Both the position numbers and the translations under genes were made by a program. Of a DNA stretch of 64,000 nucleotides, positions 24,701 through 32,958 are shown piece after piece (position 1 is the stretch's first letter; each line of letters opens with the position of its first letter). Origin of the DNA: Blattamonas nauphoetae (taxonomy: Eukaryota; Preaxostyla; Oxymonadida); assembly GCA_033064195.1 (NCBI GenBank), contig JARBJD010000150.1:62001-126000 (forward strand). Reading direction: 5' to 3'. A model generated the notes under the pieces. It had not been told where the DNA came from. It made no database searches and saw nothing but the letters and a program-made list of their open reading frames with translations.

Positions 24701-25793
24701 CCTTGTCGTTGGAGACTACCTTCACACAACATCCTCATTCACATTTTTGGACAAGAAGTCGTTGAATGGAGGTGGTAACTCGCTGAGTGGGCCTTGGGGC
24801 TGGTTGATTCCAATGATTGTCGTGATTACGCTCGTTGTTGTCTCGTTGATCATTATTCTCATCATTCTCGATCGGAGGAGAAGAAGGAAGGAGAGTCCGA
24901 ATGAACAAACAGAAATGCCTGAAATGGGTGAAATTGAGAAGATTGAAATGGATCCGAGAGAAGCAGACACGATGGGCGCTTCCCTTCTGATGACCACGCA
25001 CGAACGAGACGAAACCAACCACGACATTGGGATGACCAAAGGCCAACCGGACAAGGACGGAGAAGAAGAGGACAACGGCGAACTCATTCCTGCCATCTCG
25101 TGCCATCCTCCGTTCGCAGAAATCTATGTTCAAGAGAGGAGCACTCTGTTCAATCGACTTCATGGCGAACACAAGAAGCCCATCAACGCACGCGCTGTTC
25201 AAAGGGAGTTGACAAAAGGGTTGGCACATGTGATGGAGAAGAACTTGAATAATCTGTTTCTGACGATGTTTTCGTCACACGCTGTGATGTTCGGGAAAGA
25301 CGATAAAGTCTGTCTGAAACTGACGATCGAACCAACCCCATCCGCTTCCATCCCAACCCAACAAGAACTGCAATCTCCACAAGATCAAGACCAGCTGAAC
25401 GAGCAACACTCCCCTCAACAACAAAATATCCCCGCTGCTCCTCCCTCCCGACAAATCCAACACGAAGGTCTTCGATGGTTTGCACCAGAAGTGAATGGAG
25501 GGAAGAATCTGGCGGCGGATGGGCACAAAGCGGCAGTTTTTAGTCTTGGCCTTGTTTTGTGGGAAATTGAGACAGGTCAAGTACCGTATGGAGAGCTGGA
25601 TGCGATCAACGCCCAGCGAACAGCCGGTCTTGGAGTGCCTCCAGTGATGCCGTCGTCGATGAACAGAACGATTCGAGAACTTATCGAGAAGTGTCTCAGT
25701 GTTGATCCTTCAGAACGACCACCAATCTCCACAATTCAAGAAACCCTCGACGAGTTGGATTCTCCCACACATCATCAGGATCAGAAAAGTTAA
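18756..25793 (+). CDS. Giant beta-helix surface receptor with C-terminal pseudokinase
   Basis: A single 2345-residue open frame. A signal peptide (MISLLVSLLVSFSS) leads into about 2000 residues of Ser/Thr/Asn-rich extracellular sequence. This part has recurring short beta-strand/Cys/Asn motifs (for example CSFTNN, CIFSDN, CTFESC) typical of right-handed parallel beta-helix (pectin-lyase-like) repeats. One TM helix lies at about 2016-2040 (MIVVITLVVVSLIIILIIL), followed by a basic stop-transfer run (RRRRRK). The cytosolic part (about 2095-2335) resembles a TKL-type kinase: TLFNRLHGE, LRWFAPEV (APE), VFSLGLVLWEIETGQVPYGE and DPSERPP. I find no HRD or DFG motif, so it is a probable pseudokinase. 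A single-exon gene of this size contrasts with its intron-rich neighbours. Surface sensing or adhesion is inferred. Confidence 0.8.
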   Translation: MISLLVSLLVSFSSLRHLSLESQIRNHATRSTHTDIQRNVQLPSTTFVSFNFPVVNADLVLRGDISTTITISNDSAESNSQNWKPQYNPLGIDSYQSCFICTNTSLALNTISFALADNSEQEAHKTSHCSLIHSSHVTATNCNFIISVGASPFIVFETTTTLEDQSSSLTLVSSSISNSEGVIGSFSDFAPSNFEGTHFTQVISSSEFRSSSLLHGDGIALRQPHLTFPASSLSVSSTISSTSFRNMSSPATQNRRPNFHFSQNAVGCDLHSTANHLSGCPFRGLDKGGSFSCRNTTFTALMEQEPTPISNAAYEKAGETFETSKDAPHVAISSSDYESITVMNCVFKGYSGYSTRALAILIQQYDNSVIISDCQFINLESNAGESTEFLSGAVLIRPEHEEHAYSFKVQISTCTFESCYCIGGPGAMFLGSPRNRMTFIVGCTINNCSSFKHGGAVKIDMKGSLNLINTSFSRSDTWTNHHGGSALQVSKCDYLLVRDCLFDSNRQDVDSTVYVENVTQARFSSCIFSDNVGTTDYSSGGRSHGAFVAKAAIRLEMTGCSFTNNQGQFSAALYLDRYVESVVMDDTSFWNNFAHGGPYVLNLEAEEMTKLINASSVRNCWAKNHYRVTDYEELDKLFPEQFEEIQVNELFVSSSGTETEICSKEAQCYQLTDALTCRNDQKTKISLSGAIYTENPIILDGSIELAGLGTEFDPPATSFQNQAFQLAESSSVKIYATNVFVGSAPFVTQDTASDLVLSEILVNPSLNDGIMSYLLHQSAGTSLVTMSSFTGYISPSLIRIIGVAKATISDVLFTNVVASTQYDDPNVNGICITCDTSGDVSILRCGFESTKVQEDYRPVYLDGKENGNVEVQWCRFADTSDTHYIPYNDLVAVNFEPGKLKIDYSTIEMLPKDKQFDIDGVTMKGLPPPFLIYEYNPEDQSTLNWRDRKPQKAETLNDTGLQPLLNSLNNNIHTTLLIECEISAAIKDLVLENCSIQTIFWQDQNIRSTITCDTDVTLVRLDESSFELRQVDVQVSFYGTPISPLFSIDPVSSLRLDTVQFQREDFYPMPSIVKSTGGSVTLHKLILDYVHEFWNPMADMEGGVLTVSQTLLEAITITSGALLQTTGTSVNIMDSSFLEMISSTAQANVLCAELSGDQTIRVYGFHQNASEQVTFRNMRTEKKNLMISVNGSTTIEDPIYFSSPPNISSPRPARFSGNGIGPFVSVAETVFENKPVESIKPFNGYSYLFDNTRVVIEGDYSEEDKETIGLFIGIPTVPLAGYSSEDSACVYGGDMSCPSITYTLEKSETVPLMNSSHPLRVFTVSYAVSEDQIKLSQQQIVIQSSSPYSKPKISPDSARFSLGSRSSLFLLETNTDLKCEGLTFCIPIQIETYFQIDTTSKMIISNCAVEIGVGLFDQLFLCKGGTLTISDTEFSTNSGIFTIRGNLIKYTQSASKNSGPETDSMALSLSNVKINGSALTSIRPFFDVTTDSSFIFQNVIVDFFSSPWPQSYPLLQLTSNTLAQIVTPEYFSGSYESFSYQDEYALKGKDTSDVPITESGDITLLFFLLNRLDTTIHAKGLGKDAKGCGNATLACQSFDEAVKHFGGAGEHILFLDGTVQLTTTLQLQQTPHQISIKPESSSASVVAGVLGGLKNLHSTGTHTVLFSSIEFNLTGCAVESFIQSNCGTLEVKKCSFLLTSQPSITLLSVSGGSVIVDALDIPSLKPSTPLFSLSSFVQATLNDVNITDFSSQSLITATGSGEASKLFFTDCRFDGIAEQARNEEEDVVCVWTNGVIEVSDCVTELNRCTFNEFEDGVFKIEKGTLIIHPTTTFEHNGRINPSFPSAQQTISCNNANLIFRESNVNTEGRSRWVSVGDDGCSVKEGQTTLLSTLFVPSLDTSECSGGVKEKMVEISLVGSMLVPCDLKFEVFYTSSASKNDESLLIPISTIQPIEHNHTHLSFSLPITTLTESLGKKSDLSARLVVGDYLHTTSSFTFLDKKSLNGGGNSLSGPWGWLIPMIVVITLVVVSLIIILIILDRRRRRKESPNEQTEMPEMGEIEKIEMDPREADTMGASLLMTTHERDETNHDIGMTKGQPDKDGEEEDNGELIPAISCHPPFAEIYVQERSTLFNRLHGEHKKPINARAVQRELTKGLAHVMEKNLNNLFLTMFSSHAVMFGKDDKVCLKLTIEPTPSASIPTQQELQSPQDQDQLNEQHSPQQQNIPAAPPSRQIQHEGLRWFAPEVNGGKNLAADGHKAAVFSLGLVLWEIETGQVPYGELDAINAQRTAGLGVPPVMPSSMNRTIRELIEKCLSVDPSERPPISTIQETLDELDSPTHHQDQKS

Positions 25794-26954
25794 TTTTTGA
25801 GCGTTTGAAAGATGGTCGGAAGCCAATCTTACGTGGATCTCACACACTTCACAGCACTCTTGGGAGAATGTGGAGTTGTTCTTACAATCTGACCATCACG
25901 ACTTCTTCATTTCTGAAATCTCTTTCTGAAATACCCTCACTTCCGTTGATTTCGATTCCGTTCCCATCAAACACGTCATTCTCTATATTCAGCTTTAAAA
26001 CGACACACCACTCCGTCGATTTGCTTCCTTTTCCACACACCTCTCTATCTCACCTCTCTCCAATCATACTCCATCAATCACACTCTGTATCCTCTCTTTC
26101 TTTGCCTGTTGATTCGCTCGATTGTCAGCAGGCCACGTCACCAAACGATTCCGAGCTCAGCTATCTTCGTGATTATCAATGATTCATTTTCGCTCATTGG
26201 ACATCCTCTTCGTTGCATCAGTCTCATCGTCACCTGTGGAATCACTCAGATGTCTGAAGGTCGCTTTATGTAAACGACTCATCGTCTGGTTATTATCACA
26301 TTTTGTGATCTCTTTGAATCCAACACCACAAGCCAAACACATCTCCACAATACCAACAGGTGACGATGTCTCTCACTCTCTTATCATGACAACGCCAATG
26401 ACAATGATCACATCATTTGTCTTGATTTCAACACTTCAGCCCTCTTTCTTCTTATTCATCTCTTTTTTCTTCACTTCATGTATCTATTTCAATTTCACCA
26501 AGAGACAACACATCTCCCGACATGTCTTCCTTTTCCTCTTTCTTGTCCGGATCCGTCTCTTCTTCCTTTTCCTCTCTTTTTTCATTTTTAGCCGCATTTT
26601 GAATGCTTCTGTTCGTCATACAACTTTTATGGGCTTTTTCAATTATCAGAAGAGATTTCACCTTTCTGCGCGTTTTCTTGTGTTGATTGACGCTTCACTG
26701 GACAGTTTCATATTTCACTTCAGTCATTTCGCACGTCAGCATCGCATATCGAAGCAGATGATGATTGGCTTTTGATGGGCCATATCTAAATCTGTGCATT
26801 ACGCATGTCATATTCTGCATTCTGTTGACTGTACTATATCAAAAATTCTAGTATTGTAAGTTCATTTGTTAAAATCTCAGAGTTCTGTTCACAATTGTTT
26901 TCAAAGTGGGGGGATCCTCGTGTCACCCGTTCGCTATACAACAGGACTGTGGAT
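25794..26954. other. Interval of uncertain content upstream of kinase copy C
   Basis: About 1.16 kb. Plus-strand frames at 25805-26182 and 26179-26775 are leucine/phenylalanine/serine-rich and contain many pyrimidine tracts followed by AG. This could be a small intron-rich membrane protein gene or non-coding DNA. I could not assemble a convincing set of exons and recognise no domain. The last ~40 nt carry the upstream box shared with kinase copy D. Confidence 0.4.
26912..26954 (+). promoter_or_regulatory. Upstream box shared by kinase copies C and D
   Basis: The sequence just before the copy C start contains GGGGGGATCCTCG, then a variable spacer, TATACAAC, and ACTGTGGAT directly before the ATG. 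The same blocks in the same order precede copy D on the minus strand (about 61437-61490). Copies A and B lack them. It could be a promoter or 5' UTR element, or simply recent common descent. Confidence 0.5.
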
Positions 26955-29086
26955 ATGACGGAAGTATTCGAAGTTCCAGATGGATGTATGTTCCATTTTC
27001 ACATCCCACAGTGGCATATTGTTTTTTTGTCTGTTCAGATTCCTTTGTGAGAACAATCAGCTCCGGTGGTTTCGGGAGTGTTGTTGAAATGATGGAGAAT
27101 TCGACTCAGATACATTATGCGGGAAAGATGATTCCGTGCATGACAGCGAAAGACAAGGAAAGAATAGATCGTGAAGTTAATCGACTTCGAAAGTTCGCAC
27201 ATCCGGGAATTGTTGGACTGAAAGAATTAGCATCGATGGGGAACATGAAAGTGATTGTGATGGAACTTGGAGTACAGTCGCTTGCAGATATCGTTCGGGA
27301 CCACAGATTGCGTGGAGTTCTTGTGGCTCGCGAAGTTTGTTTTTGAAATGTTGTTTTCTCGTTGATTGTTGTTGATTTTGCTGTTCTTTGGGTTGGATGT
27401 TGTTCTGGGATTGATTATTGTTGTGTTTGTGCTTCTTGTGATTTGAGGTTGTTTATCGAGTGATGATGGATGTTTCGTCCGCGCTGAACTTGATGCACAA
27501 CCACGAAAGTGGGGCGACAGCACATGGAGATGTGAAGATGGAGAACATTCTTCTTTTCCCTGGAGGTCACTTCAAATTATGTTTGTCTTTCTCGATCTTC
27601 TTTCACTTCTAACTTTTTCCTTCTTTCATCTTTTTGTGATCCGTTCTTTCCTTTTCATTTTTCATTTATTCCTTCTTTATTTTATTTTCTGATGTTTCTC
27701 TTTGTGTTTGTTGTTCTATTTGGGAGTTCAGGTGATTTAGGAGCGGCGGAATCGGAAGATGTGAGTAGCACGCGTTCGGTGATGTCTCAACTGTATGTGT
27801 CGCCGGAACGAATGGAATCGGAAACAGGAAGGGCGACGTGCTCATCGGATGTGTGGGCGTTGGGGATTGTTCTTCACTGGCTTCTGTTTGGAGAACCGCC
27901 TTTCAAGAGTCAGAATGCAGCTCGATTGTTTCGTGAGATTGGGTCATTCCAAGTTTCGATGATTGGGACGGGTTGTGGAGGAGAAGAACGAGCGCTTCTG
28001 ATGCGAATGTTGGATCCTGTTTGTTTCCTCTCTTCTTTCTTCATTTTCTTCATTCTTTTTGTTTTTTCTTGCCTTCTGAATCAGAACCCCGAAACTCGAG
28101 TGACGACTTGTCAATTGTGTTCGTTTGGAGTGTTTTGTTGCCTTGTGAACACTCCCTCTGGAGTTTGGAAGCTGAAGGACGCCGACGAAAATGAACTCCA
28201 TTCAGAAAACGTGAACTTGAAGAACGAACTCCACTCCAAAGAAATTCAGTGGAAGATAGAACTGGAATTGGAAACAAGCGCCCGCAAGCGAGCTGAAGAG
28301 AAGAACCCAAACATGGAAGCAGAACTTGATACAGAACAGAAAGAAATTCACAGGTTGGAAAAGGAGTTGAAAGAAGAGAAGGAGAAGAATGTTCGTTTGG
28401 AACGAGAATTGGAAGAATCGAGATCGAACCAGACCCAACCTCCTCTTCAGCCAGCACCTCATTCGAGTGGAGTTCGTTCAAATGGACCTCTCGCATCGTC
28501 TGCAGCAAGACAAGGAACTGTCATCCGATCTCAAATTGGAGCAGCAGCGATCGAACGATTTGACCTGACGAAATGGACCGTGTCTGGAAATGTCTTCACA
28601 AAATCACAACGTTCTAATGATTCGCTTGTGTCGTTCGAGTTTGGGGCAGAAGTGGCTCGTCTGTCACTCACAATCGGACGCACACCGATCGGCACTTTCG
28701 CAGTTGGGATAATCTCGTCCTGTCTGAGCAACCAGGCTATCACTGAATACGTTCTCTCTCTAAAGGGAGGAGCTGGATGGAGCTTGAATCCAAATTATCG
28801 ATTTGCCAGACAGAACGGGAAAGAGACAAACTTCGGATCAGCATGTTTGGGTGGAAGAGGGAGACAGCGTGTGGTGTTGGAGGCAGATGGACGAGAAGGA
28901 ATTCGAACATTGAAACTGTCGCAAGATGGAGAGACGCAGCCAGTCTTCTTCACGAACATCCCAGTTCCCTTCCGATTCGCTGTGTTCATCCGGGCGAATG
29001 GCGATGCAGTTGAGATTGAGTCAGTTGAAGTTGTGTCCTCGCCGCAGATGGTTGGAGGAACGATTGCTGTCGCGATGGATGAATAA
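26955..29086 (+). CDS. Non-RD protein kinase with coiled coil and SPRY-like domain, copy C
   Basis: An intact 582-residue paralogue of copy B. Exons are 26955-26985, 27039-27334, 27448-27580, 27732-28018 and 28085-29086; introns are 53, 113, 151 and 66 nt. The last intron is a multiple of three and open, so the unspliced frame also runs through it. Kinase landmarks are SGGFGSVVEM, AGKMI, REVNRL, HGDVKMEN, DLGAAESED and SPERM. The coiled coil (about 285-370) is longer than in copy B. The linker (HSSGVRSNGPLASSAARQ) is shared with copies A and D. The SPRY-like domain ends VVSSPQMVGGTIAVAMDE. Exon lengths 31, 296, 133 and 287 equal those of B exactly. The second-intron acceptor reads GAG. Confidence 0.8.
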
Positions 29087-29279
29087 GGCAGAACACACCA
29101 CTTCACACTTTCCCTTTTCTGTTATCTTTTCATTATTCATTTCACACACACAAAAACAGTCGAATGGTATTTCTGTTCTGAAATGTGAAATGGAAGAGAG
29201 GGAGGACTGGTCGAAGAACGGATCGAATCACACTCTGTGTTTGGTCAGGAACAGCGTTCGTGAAGTCGAGTGACCCAAT

Positions 29280-29797
29280 CATCGATCTGATTCGTTCTTT
29301 AGTCTCGAAACAGCGGTTGTTCGCTTGTTCCGCCAGATTCGAGATCGTCGTCAGAGCTGACTTGATCTGCGAGTATTCCTGGTGGTCCTCTTCTGTGTTC
29401 TTCAGCAGCTGCTCAATCAGCATCTTGTATCGCGGAAGACGCTGCACAGGAAGGATCAAGAACGACTCGATCGGGAAGTTCAGACTCGCTGGATTCTGCG
29501 AACACTCCATCAGAAACTTCCGGAACGCCTTGTTGTTCTTCTGCAGATCCGCAATCGTGTTCTGGCTGTTCGTGTAGTTGTTGATGTACGGTGTGTAGCA
29601 GCGCAGATACGCCGACATGCTCGCAATCTCCTTCCCAACCCCTTCACCCCCATTCTCCTCAATCGACACCTGCAGCTGCTTCAGAAGCTCAATGTTCGTC
29701 GACAGAATCACTTTCAGTTGGCTGAAGATCGATTTGATGTCCATCTCACTCAAACCCAGTTGCTCTCTTCGACTTCGGCATGGTTCGTAAAACACGT
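29280..29797 (-). pseudogene. Inverted RhoGEF DH-domain fragment
   Basis: A minus-strand copy of part of the RhoGEF gene at 16752-18527. It covers the DH domain from FYEPCRSRREQLGLSEMD to LAEQANNRCFE. At the nucleotide level it is nearly identical, with the first ~300 nt showing no difference by eye. The N-terminal anchor, Pro-rich linker and PH-like part are missing. Similarity fades beyond the DH end near 29280 and stops abruptly at 29797. An open frame persists, but no start or membrane anchor is evident. It lies just downstream of kinase copy C, mirroring the kinase B-RhoGEF pair in opposite orientation, and so marks a recent segmental duplication with inversion. Confidence 0.85.
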
Positions 29798-29847
29798 CCT
29801 GAATAGTTTGTTAAGGGTCTGATCACTATTCTTCACTCGCAAACAAC

Positions 29848-31691
29848 ATGCAAACACCTGCTCTGGAAAAGGCTACATTCTGGACAGTTCTTAGTGAAAG
29901 TTCATCTTCCGATTTTGAAGCTTTGATCCGCTTATTCTCACAATTTGGGACAGTTTTCATTTCGTCAACGATTGTCTCACCATTTCCTGGCATTCCACAC
30001 AAATATCAATTTGGGCTTCTCACCAATACAACAGAGGACATCATTACTTCAACGTTCCACTCGCAATATCCATCTTTCTCAACCTCCAAACTGATCATCA
30101 TCAATTCTGGTCCAGTCACAAACCAACTCTTCATTTCTTCAGTGCCCGATACACTGACAAATAAAGAATTGCAGACGATCATCTCCCCTCATTCACAATG
30201 TGCTGTATACATTCGGAAAGACTTGGAAAACCCGAACACAAGAGTTGCGTTCCTGATCTTCAGGACACCGACAGAAGCAGCTCATGCCTTCATGGATCGC
30301 TTGCAATGGACTATCGATGGAACTCCACTTGAGGTGACATTCACCACCGAATCACCTCTGTCGCCTCGCTTCCTCATGATCACTATTCCGCCTCAACCCA
30401 AAAAAGCAGTCAATGCTCCTCATCAACAAACAAAAGCGACAGTTGACATCGAAAACATCAGTCAAGAAACTACACTTCGTGAAATGTTTGAATATTCCCG
30501 AACATTGCACGGGAAGAAAATCACATTTCAAATTCCTGAGAACGTTACAGTCATGGGTACGGGATCAGTGCAGCTTCAAGGATCGGAATCATTGCAATTT
30601 GCATCTTTCAAGCCCTCTTTCGCAATTGATTTCCGGAAACCAGCAACTGAGGTCTTCCACAAGATCTTCCAACAACCACACCAAACTGACACCAAATCCT
30701 GGAAGAAGACAGTTCTTTTCAACTCCACTCCAGATCCTTCAGTCCCTAATTCCATCGCAATCGAAGTTGCAGACATAATCCAAGTTGACAATGAATCTGA
30801 GAATGGGTGGACACTCGGAACGAACGAGCGGACGAAGGAGACCGGCTGGGTGCCAACTTCATTCCTTGGCCCTCAAATCGCATCAGATGTACCGCAGCCA
30901 ATCGAACAACTGGTTTTATTTGAGGCTCTAGTTCCTCAACACACACAATCGCAAATTCACAACATCGTCCCATTTCTCCAAAAGTTTGGCGAGATTCTCT
31001 CGTTTAATCCAATCTCCCAATCTCCTCCTGCCACTGACGAGTCCTTCCGCATCGTTATTCTCTCGTCTGTTCCATATCCCACCATCAGTCAGAGCATCAC
31101 GAATGATCCCTTGACCAATGAAGTGAAACTGAGCCCAAATCCAACCTTGCTGGATGCGAGGAAATTGGTGATCAACCGCAACAGAATTGGCCTCTCAACC
31201 AACCACTCCCTCATCTTCCTCCATCACCCCCTTCCGTTTATGGTCAAAACTCACAAATGATGCCTGTGGGACAAGTGGAAGCGTCACTTGGGAAGGACGG
31301 CATGATGACAAGCCCTGTCTCCCCACACTCTCCTCCTGTAAAGGTTTCATCTCCTCCTATCATCTTTCCACCACCTCCACCTGTCATCCCGAACGATCAC
31401 AATCGAGCCCTCAACACCACGTCGCTGACAGTCAGTACCCAACCCGTTCAACCGATTGAAATGACCCACAATCTGACTTCGAATGTCACTCCCTCTTCCC
31501 GAACACTCAAAGATGATACTCCGCGCATCTGTGCGATCTCAGGCAAAGAGATAGTGCATTGTGCTCATCTGAAGAACGAACCAGGAGTGTTCTACGAATG
31601 GGCAAAACTCAGAGAAATTGTGAGAGATACTGCAGTGTCACCACACTCCTACAATCCGGTGTCTCTGGAGGACATTGTTATGGATTCTTAA
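29848..31691 (+). CDS. RRM-repeat protein with internal SH3 domain
   Basis: A probable RNA-binding adaptor. The first long frame (29848 to about 31190) contains RRM-like units: LFISSVPDTLTNKELQTIIS with VAFLIFRTPTEAAHAF, an earlier degenerate one, and a later one (LVLFEALV... FRIVILSSVPYPTISQSI). An SH3-like domain lies at about residues 285-345 (TVLFNSTPDPS, IEVADIIQVD, NGWTLGTNERTKETGWVPTSFLGP). The Pro-rich C-terminal part (to 31691) is in another frame. A short intron between about 31127 and 31190 would join them. Two GT-AG options, of 17 or 62 nt, both restore the frame and share the acceptor ending at 31183-31190. The tail ends with a CAISGKEIVHC motif of unknown meaning. RRM+SH3 in one chain is unusual. 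Confidence 0.68.
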
Positions 31692-32265
31692 ATCGTGTCT
31701 TCTCTCTATTTCTCGTTTTTCGATGTTTTTCTTCTTTCTGAAAGCATCAGATATTTTTCTTTATTGTCACTTCACAATCGGCCATGTTTCATCCATAATT
31801 ATTTATTGCTTCGAGAAAACGGAGACAGAAAGGCGAGATAGTCTCAAATGAGAGCATTAAAATTCCTAAAGATGCTTATATTTGTTGTGGGTGATGATTC
31901 CGAAGCAGAGAGGAGAAGGGATGTCGGTGAAGATCCCAGGCTGTTCCTCATCGTCCACATTCTGAAGAATCCTCAGATTTTGAGTTCCCACTCTCCCTCG
32001 TCTATTGGAAGAGTGAATGCTGCCCTCCAACCACTTTCACAGAAATCATCGAATGTGAACGCGGAAAGAATTGGAGAACAGCATTCACTCATCCGATCGA
32101 CGAGAGAAAAGGAGCGACGAAAAAACTGGCGACTGGTCACGCGAGTCTCGGGTCAACTGCGATGGGTTCTTGCTCGTGAATTGTCTTGTTTTAATAATTA
32201 GTATCTTCCTTTGGTTGATTTATTGATGTCAGCAAGTTCAAGGAGTGAAGAACAATCCCCAACGA
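31692..32265. other. Interval without a supported gene
   Basis: About 570 nt. A 117-codon plus-strand frame at 31848-32201 has no recognisable domain and reads as mixed basic sequence; I do not call it. The right end adjoins a kinase remnant. Confidence 0.45.
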
Positions 32266-32563
32266 TCACACATCCGCCTCGCACGTCGCCTTTCCTGTTT
32301 CCAAGTCCATCCGCTCCGGCGACACGTACAGCTGCGACATCGCCGAACGAGTTGCTGGCACATCTTCTGATTCTGCTGCTCCAAACGGCCTTCGACGAAG
32401 AAGAGAGGAGAAGGGAGAGAGTGAGAGAAAGAAGAGACAAACAGAGCTTCGTGCATCCATCTGTAGCTATCAAGATGTTCTCCATGATGGTGTCGCCATA
32501 TGATGTCCTTCTGTTTTCGTGGTTGTGCATCAAGTCCAGAGCGGACGTAATATCCTCCATCAC
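32266..32563 (-). pseudogene. Kinase-family remnant F (exons 3-4 only)
   Basis: Minus-strand relic of the window's kinase/SPRY family. It retains an exon-3-like piece (EDITSALDLMHNHENR, then GDTIMENIL where the others have GDVKMENIL) and an exon-4-like piece (GAAESEDVPATRSAMSQLYV, SPERMDLETGKATCEADV). Immediately after ADV the codon TGA stands where the paralogues have TGG (Trp of DVWALG). The rest of the kinase, the coiled coil and the SPRY-like domain are absent. More divergent than the other copies, so probably the oldest. Confidence 0.75.
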
Positions 32564-32958
32564 TCCATAAACGTCCTGATATAATCAATAAAACAACAAA
32601 TGGAAGATAATAAATATGAAAACAAGACAGTTTATGAAGGATAATCTGAGCCGGATTCAAAGATGTAGAAGGACAATCAGATCGAGAAAGATGACATACA
32701 TCCTACAAGAACTTTGTTACCACCTGTAATTTCAACTGTTGAGTTCTTTGGAAGACGAGGTGAAAGGCGATCTCCCCATTGTAAAAAAGACGTGGCAACC
32801 GAATTTCGGTTTCCCAATACGTCCTCTGAACATCCTCGAATGAACGAGACTCACCTTAGATCAAAACATCAAACGTACAGAACGTCAGAAATCGAAAAGA
32901 AGAGAGTTAACAAGAAAGAAAGAAAAAAACAAAGGGCAATCCAGAACGAAAATCTTCT
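32564..32958. other. Interval between kinase remnant and MSP/RRM gene
   Basis: About 395 nt with no coding exon that I can support. It may hold 5' parts of the kinase remnant too diverged to recognise, and the 3' UTR of the minus-strand MSP-type gene's neighbour. Confidence 0.4.

Noticed and set aside
18756-25793. Giant frame considered as a virus-derived structural gene
   Set aside because: Signal peptide, beta-helix repeats, a single TM helix and a kinase-like tail indicate a cellular receptor; no capsid, integrase, polymerase or terminal repeats are present.
31167-31183. 17-nt intron GTGATC...CAACAG as a firm call
   Set aside because: It restores the frame, but a 62-nt alternative with the same acceptor does so as well. 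It is reported only as an option.
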